Source: Rhodobiaceae bacterium UBA4490 | Lineage (GTDB): Bacteria > Pseudomonadota > Alphaproteobacteria > Parvibaculales > Parvibaculaceae | Length of the DNA: 64,000 nucleotides | Direction of reading: 5' to 3' | Assembly: GCA_002389665.1 (NCBI GenBank) | Contig: DGNO01000006.1 | Location: 287,842 to 351,841 of the forward strand | Shown here: piece by piece, positions 60,789 to 64,000 of the stretch | How the letters are laid out: each line of letters begins with the position of its first letter | How positions within the stretch are numbered: position 1 is the first letter of the stretch | Translations under genes and position numbers: made by a program | Notes under the pieces: model-generated | Databases searched by the model: none | The model's input: the letters and a program-made list of their open reading frames with translations, nothing else | Told to the model about the DNA's origin: nothing

Positions 60789-63698
60789 ATGTCATCCAAA
60801 AAAGAATCGAACGCGGCAAAAACGAAATCGTCTGACGCGAAACAGCCGGGTAAAGGCGATCACATTTTTCTGGTCGACGGGTCGGGCTATATTTTCCGCG
60901 CCTACCACGCGCTGCCGCCTTTGACGCGCAAATCCGACGGGCTGCCGGTCGGCGCCGTCAGCGGCTTCTGCAACATGCTTTACAAACTCTTGCAGGACAC
61001 GAAAGACGAGTTCGAGCCGACGCATCTTGCGGTGATTTTCGACCATTCGGGCAAGAGCTTCCGTAACGAGCTTTACGCCGATTATAAAGCGCACCGCCCG
61101 CCGGCGCCCGAAGACCTCGTGCCGCAATTCGCTCTTATCCGCGATGCCGTGCGTGCCTTCGATGTGCCCTGCATCGAGATGGAAGGCTTCGAGGCGGACG
61201 ATCTCATCGCGACTTACGCCTGCCAGGCGGCGGCGAACGGCGCGCGCGTCACCATCGTTTCCTCCGATAAAGACCTGATGCAGCTCGTCAACGGCAATAT
61301 CGACATGCTCGATACGATGAAGCTGAAAGCCATCGGTCCGGCGGAGGTTGAAGAAAAATTCGGCGTCGGGCCGGACAAGGTCGTGGATGTGCAGTCGCTG
61401 GCCGGCGATTCGGTCGATAATGTGCCGGGCGTACCCGGTATCGGTATCAAGACGGCGGCGCTGCTTATCAACGAATATGGCGATCTCGACACGCTTCTGG
61501 AGCGGGCCGGGGAAATCAAACAGAAGAAGCGCCGGGAAAATCTGATCGAGTTTGCCGGTCAGGCGCGCCTCAGCCGCGATCTCGTACGCCTCAAGCAGGA
61601 CGTGCCGGTGACAGTGGGTCTTGAAGAGATGGACATCAAGACGCCCGATCCGGTGAAGCTCATCGGCTTCTTGAAGGATATGGAATTCACCACGCTGACA
61701 AAGCGTGTCGCCTCTGAGCTTGGCGTGGAAGCAGATGAGGTGCCTGCCGCTGGCGATCATCCGGCGGATGCCCCCGTCATTGTCGAGGCGAAAGGACCAG
61801 CCGAGCGCGGCGGTGCGCCGGGCGCGGTGTCACCCGGCATCGAAGCGCCTATCGATCCTGATTCTTATGAAGCGGTAACGGAGGCAGGCGCGCTGAAAGC
61901 CTGGCTCGAAGAAGCCAAAGATCAGGGCTTCATGGCGCTCGACACGGAAACGGATTCGCTCGATGCCATGGCCGCGCGTCTTGTCGGCGTCTCCATCGCA
62001 ACGCGCCCCGGCAAGGCCTGTTATATTCCCTTGCAGCACGGCGCGGGTGAGGGGCTCGATTTCGAGGGCAATGGCGCGCCCGAGCAAATCAGCCTCGATG
62101 AAGCGCTCGGCCTTCTGAAACCCGTTCTGGAAGACCCGGCGGTTTTGAAAATCGGGCAGAACCTGAAATACGACCTTCAGGTCCTCAAACGCCATGGAAT
62201 TAACGTCACGCCCATCGACGACACGATGCTTATGTCCTATGCGCTGGATGCGGGGCTCCACGGCCATGGCATGGATGAGCTTTCCAAGCTCCATCTCGGC
62301 CATGAGCCCATTCCTTTTAAAGAGATCGCGGGCAGCGGCAAATCCCAGATCACTTTCGACCAGGTACCGATCCCGAAAGCCACGCGCTATGCCGCCGAAG
62401 ATGCGGATGTGACGCTGCGCCTTTACATGCTTCTGAAACCGCGGCTCGTTGCGGAGCGCAAAGTCACCGTCTATGAAACGCTGGAGCGCCCGCTCGTCTC
62501 CGTCCTCGTGGATATGGAGCATGACGGGGTGAAGATCGACCGGCAGGTGCTCTCGCGCCTTTCCGGTGAATTCTCCCAGAAGATGGGCGCTTACGAAGAA
62601 GAGATTTACGAGCTCGCAGGCGAGGAATTCAATATCGGCTCACCCAAGCAGCTCGGTGAAATTCTCTATGACAAGAAAGGTCTTTCCGGCGGGCGCAAAA
62701 CGAAGACCGGCGCCTGGAGCACGGATGCCGCAGCGCTGGAAGAACTGGCCGCGCAAGGCCATGAACTGCCGCAGCGCATTCTCGACTGGCGCGGCCTTTC
62801 CAAACTGAAAAGCACTTACACCGACGCTTTGCCCGAATATATCAATAAGGATACGGGCCGCGTTCACACCTCTTATTCGATGGCCTCCACCACCACGGGG
62901 CGGCTTGCCTCGAGCGAGCCCAACCTGCAGAACATTCCCGTGCGCACCGAGGACGGGCGGCGCATCCGCACCGCCTTCATCGCCGAAAAGGGTATGAAGC
63001 TCATCAGCGCCGACTACAGCCAGATCGAGCTGCGTCTTGTTGCGCATATTGCCGGCGTCAAGGAACTAAAAGATGCGTTTGCGGACGGGCTCGACATTCA
63101 CGCCATGACGGCAAGCGAGATTTTCAACGTGCCCATCAAAGGCATGGAGCCCTCCGTGCGCCGAAGGGCCAAGGCCATCAATTTTGGGATCATCTACGGC
63201 ATCTCCGCTTTCGGCCTTGCCAATCAGCTCGGCATTTCGCGCAGCGAGGCGGGCGATTATATCGATCTTTATTTCAAGCGTTTCCCCGGCATCCGCGATT
63301 ACATGGAAAGCACGAAGGAAAGCGCCCATAAGGACGGTTTCGTGGAAACGATTTTCGGGCGCAAGATTCATCTGCCCGAAATCAACTCCAAAAACGGCGC
63401 CCGCCGGTCCTTCATGGAGCGCGCGGCGATCAACGCCCCCATTCAGGGCTCCGCTGCCGATATCATCCGCCGCGCCATGATCCATATGGCCGGCGCGCTG
63501 TCGCGGGCAGATTTGAAAGCGCGTATGCTCTTGCAGGTACATGACGAATTGATTTTCGAGGCGCCGGAAAAAGAAACCGAAAAGACCTGTAAACTCGTCT
63601 GCGATGTCATGTCGAAAGCAGCCGAACCTGCGGTCGCCCTCTCGGTGCCGCTGGATGTGGAGGCGAATGCCGCGAATAATTGGGACGAGGCCCACTGA
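60789..63698 (+). CDS. polA: DNA polymerase I
   Basis: 969 residues. The 5'-3' exonuclease domain (~20-310; FLVDGSGYIFRAYHALPP, FEADDLIATYACQA) and a functional 3'-5' exonuclease (~375-560; FMALDTETDSLDAMAARLVG carries the DxE metal pair) precede the polymerase (~590-969). The polymerase shows motif A KLISADYSQIELRLVAHIAG, motif B RRRAKAINFGIIYGISAFG and motif C LLQVHDELIFEA. A linker at ~305-365, rich in Ala/Glu/Pro, joins the nucleases. It fills gaps after primer removal and excision repair. The ATG at 60789 has only a distant AGGGA. Complete. Confidence 0.97.
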   Translation: MSSKKESNAAKTKSSDAKQPGKGDHIFLVDGSGYIFRAYHALPPLTRKSDGLPVGAVSGFCNMLYKLLQDTKDEFEPTHLAVIFDHSGKSFRNELYADYKAHRPPAPEDLVPQFALIRDAVRAFDVPCIEMEGFEADDLIATYACQAAANGARVTIVSSDKDLMQLVNGNIDMLDTMKLKAIGPAEVEEKFGVGPDKVVDVQSLAGDSVDNVPGVPGIGIKTAALLINEYGDLDTLLERAGEIKQKKRRENLIEFAGQARLSRDLVRLKQDVPVTVGLEEMDIKTPDPVKLIGFLKDMEFTTLTKRVASELGVEADEVPAAGDHPADAPVIVEAKGPAERGGAPGAVSPGIEAPIDPDSYEAVTEAGALKAWLEEAKDQGFMALDTETDSLDAMAARLVGVSIATRPGKACYIPLQHGAGEGLDFEGNGAPEQISLDEALGLLKPVLEDPAVLKIGQNLKYDLQVLKRHGINVTPIDDTMLMSYALDAGLHGHGMDELSKLHLGHEPIPFKEIAGSGKSQITFDQVPIPKATRYAAEDADVTLRLYMLLKPRLVAERKVTVYETLERPLVSVLVDMEHDGVKIDRQVLSRLSGEFSQKMGAYEEEIYELAGEEFNIGSPKQLGEILYDKKGLSGGRKTKTGAWSTDAAALEELAAQGHELPQRILDWRGLSKLKSTYTDALPEYINKDTGRVHTSYSMASTTTGRLASSEPNLQNIPVRTEDGRRIRTAFIAEKGMKLISADYSQIELRLVAHIAGVKELKDAFADGLDIHAMTASEIFNVPIKGMEPSVRRRAKAINFGIIYGISAFGLANQLGISRSEAGDYIDLYFKRFPGIRDYMESTKESAHKDGFVETIFGRKIHLPEINSKNGARRSFMERAAINAPIQGSAADIIRRAMIHMAGALSRADLKARMLLQVHDELIFEAPEKETEKTCKLVCDVMSKAAEPAVALSVPLDVEANAANNWDEAH

Positions 63699-63744
63699 TT
63701 CCGGGCCTCTTCCAGGGGATGTCTAACAAGGAAGAAGGCCCTTT

Positions 63745-64000
63745 ATGGCGCCTATCACCGATCCCACTCTTGCCATCACGCTGATCGTTGCGAGCGGCGT
63801 TTTCGCGCAATGGCTGGGCGCGCGCCTGCGCACTCCGGCCATCCTGCCGCTTCTCTTTATGGGCTTCCTGCTGGGGCCGGGGCTCGGGCTTTTAAATCCC
63901 GATGCGGTTTTCGGCGATCTGCTCTTCCCGACCATCTCCATGGCCGTTGCAGTCATTCTTTTTGAAGGCGCGCTCACCTTGCGCTTTGCGGATTTGCGCG
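63745..64000 (+). CDS. Na+/H+ antiporter of the CPA1/NhaP type (3' end outside window)
   Basis: First 85 residues only. Three helices are visible: ~5-22 (LAITLIVASGVFAQWLGA), ~30-50 (AILPLLFMGFLLGPGLGL) and ~60-80 (LLFPTISMAVAVILFEGALT). The stretch RLRTPAILPLLFMGFLLGPG followed by SMAVAVILFEGALTLRF is characteristic of NhaP-like monovalent cation/proton antiporters; the conserved catalytic aspartates lie beyond the window. AAGGAAGAAGG precedes the ATG at 63745. polA ends 46 bases earlier. Confidence 0.85.
   Translation, partial: MAPITDPTLAITLIVASGVFAQWLGARLRTPAILPLLFMGFLLGPGLGLLNPDAVFGDLLFPTISMAVAVILFEGALTLRFADLR

Overview
The window reads as a stretch of core chromosome from an alphaproteobacterium. 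High GC content, a RegB/RegA redox pair, an MmcB-type repair protein, an intracellular PHA depolymerase, BioFD/BioBA organisation, PAS_5-type proteins, DivJ/PleC-like histidine kinases and a perfect TTAA-N7-TTAA (CtrA-type) site all point that way. A Hyphomicrobiales or Parvibaculum-like host would fit, but this is an impression and not a measured placement. About 50 protein genes and one tRNA are densely packed. I see no insertion sequence, prophage, CRISPR array or rRNA.

Layout. 1-7.3 kb: pirin (cut by the window edge), a small-molecule kinase, a Cache chemoreceptor, PBP1A with a histone-like basic tail, and a YgjP/SprT-like metalloprotease. 7.3-14.1 kb: VOC protein, PHA depolymerase, SCO1 copper chaperone, ankyrin protein, NAPE-PLD-like hydrolase and the redox pair RegB/RegA. 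14.1-17.0 kb: two copies of a roughly 95-bp intergenic repeat, an mmcB operon and a diiron carboxylate protein. 17.0-17.8 kb is an unusually long non-coding gap, followed by a large RND/MMPL-type transporter. 20-25 kb: terB, katA with a well-formed promoter flanked by two operators, and an autotransporter subtilase. 25-32.4 kb: HAD phosphatase, an orphan ParA with a SPOR protein, and a divergent biotin cluster (bioBA / bioFD). 32.4-41 kb: an alkA-ogt alkylation-repair operon, two MFS carriers, and an amidohydrolase-TauD dioxygenase pair.

40.9-52.5 kb is the most distinctive part, a sensory island. It holds a PAS_5 protein, a DUF3833 lipoprotein, a multi-PAS histidine kinase, a globin-coupled chemoreceptor and an FNR-type regulator. 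It continues with a TpsB-like outer-membrane transporter diverging from a FecR-domain protein (C-terminal heptapeptide repeats) and a CHASE2 histidine kinase. A perfect CtrA-type box lies in the tpsB/fecR divergent promoter, and a 14-bp perfect hairpin separates fecR from the kinase gene.

52.6-64 kb: membrane-anchored methyltransferase, tRNA-Arg(CCG), a second PAS_5 protein, a saccharopine-dehydrogenase-like gene diverging from a TetR regulator across two perfect palindromes, a TonB receptor with a PepSY protein behind an iron-type operator, an ABC ATPase without a permease, polA, and the start of an Na+/H+ antiporter.

Together the genes suggest a free-living heterotroph that stores PHA, makes biotin, and invests heavily in oxygen/redox sensing (RegB, FNR-type, protoglobin, PAS) and in peroxide and alkylation defence.
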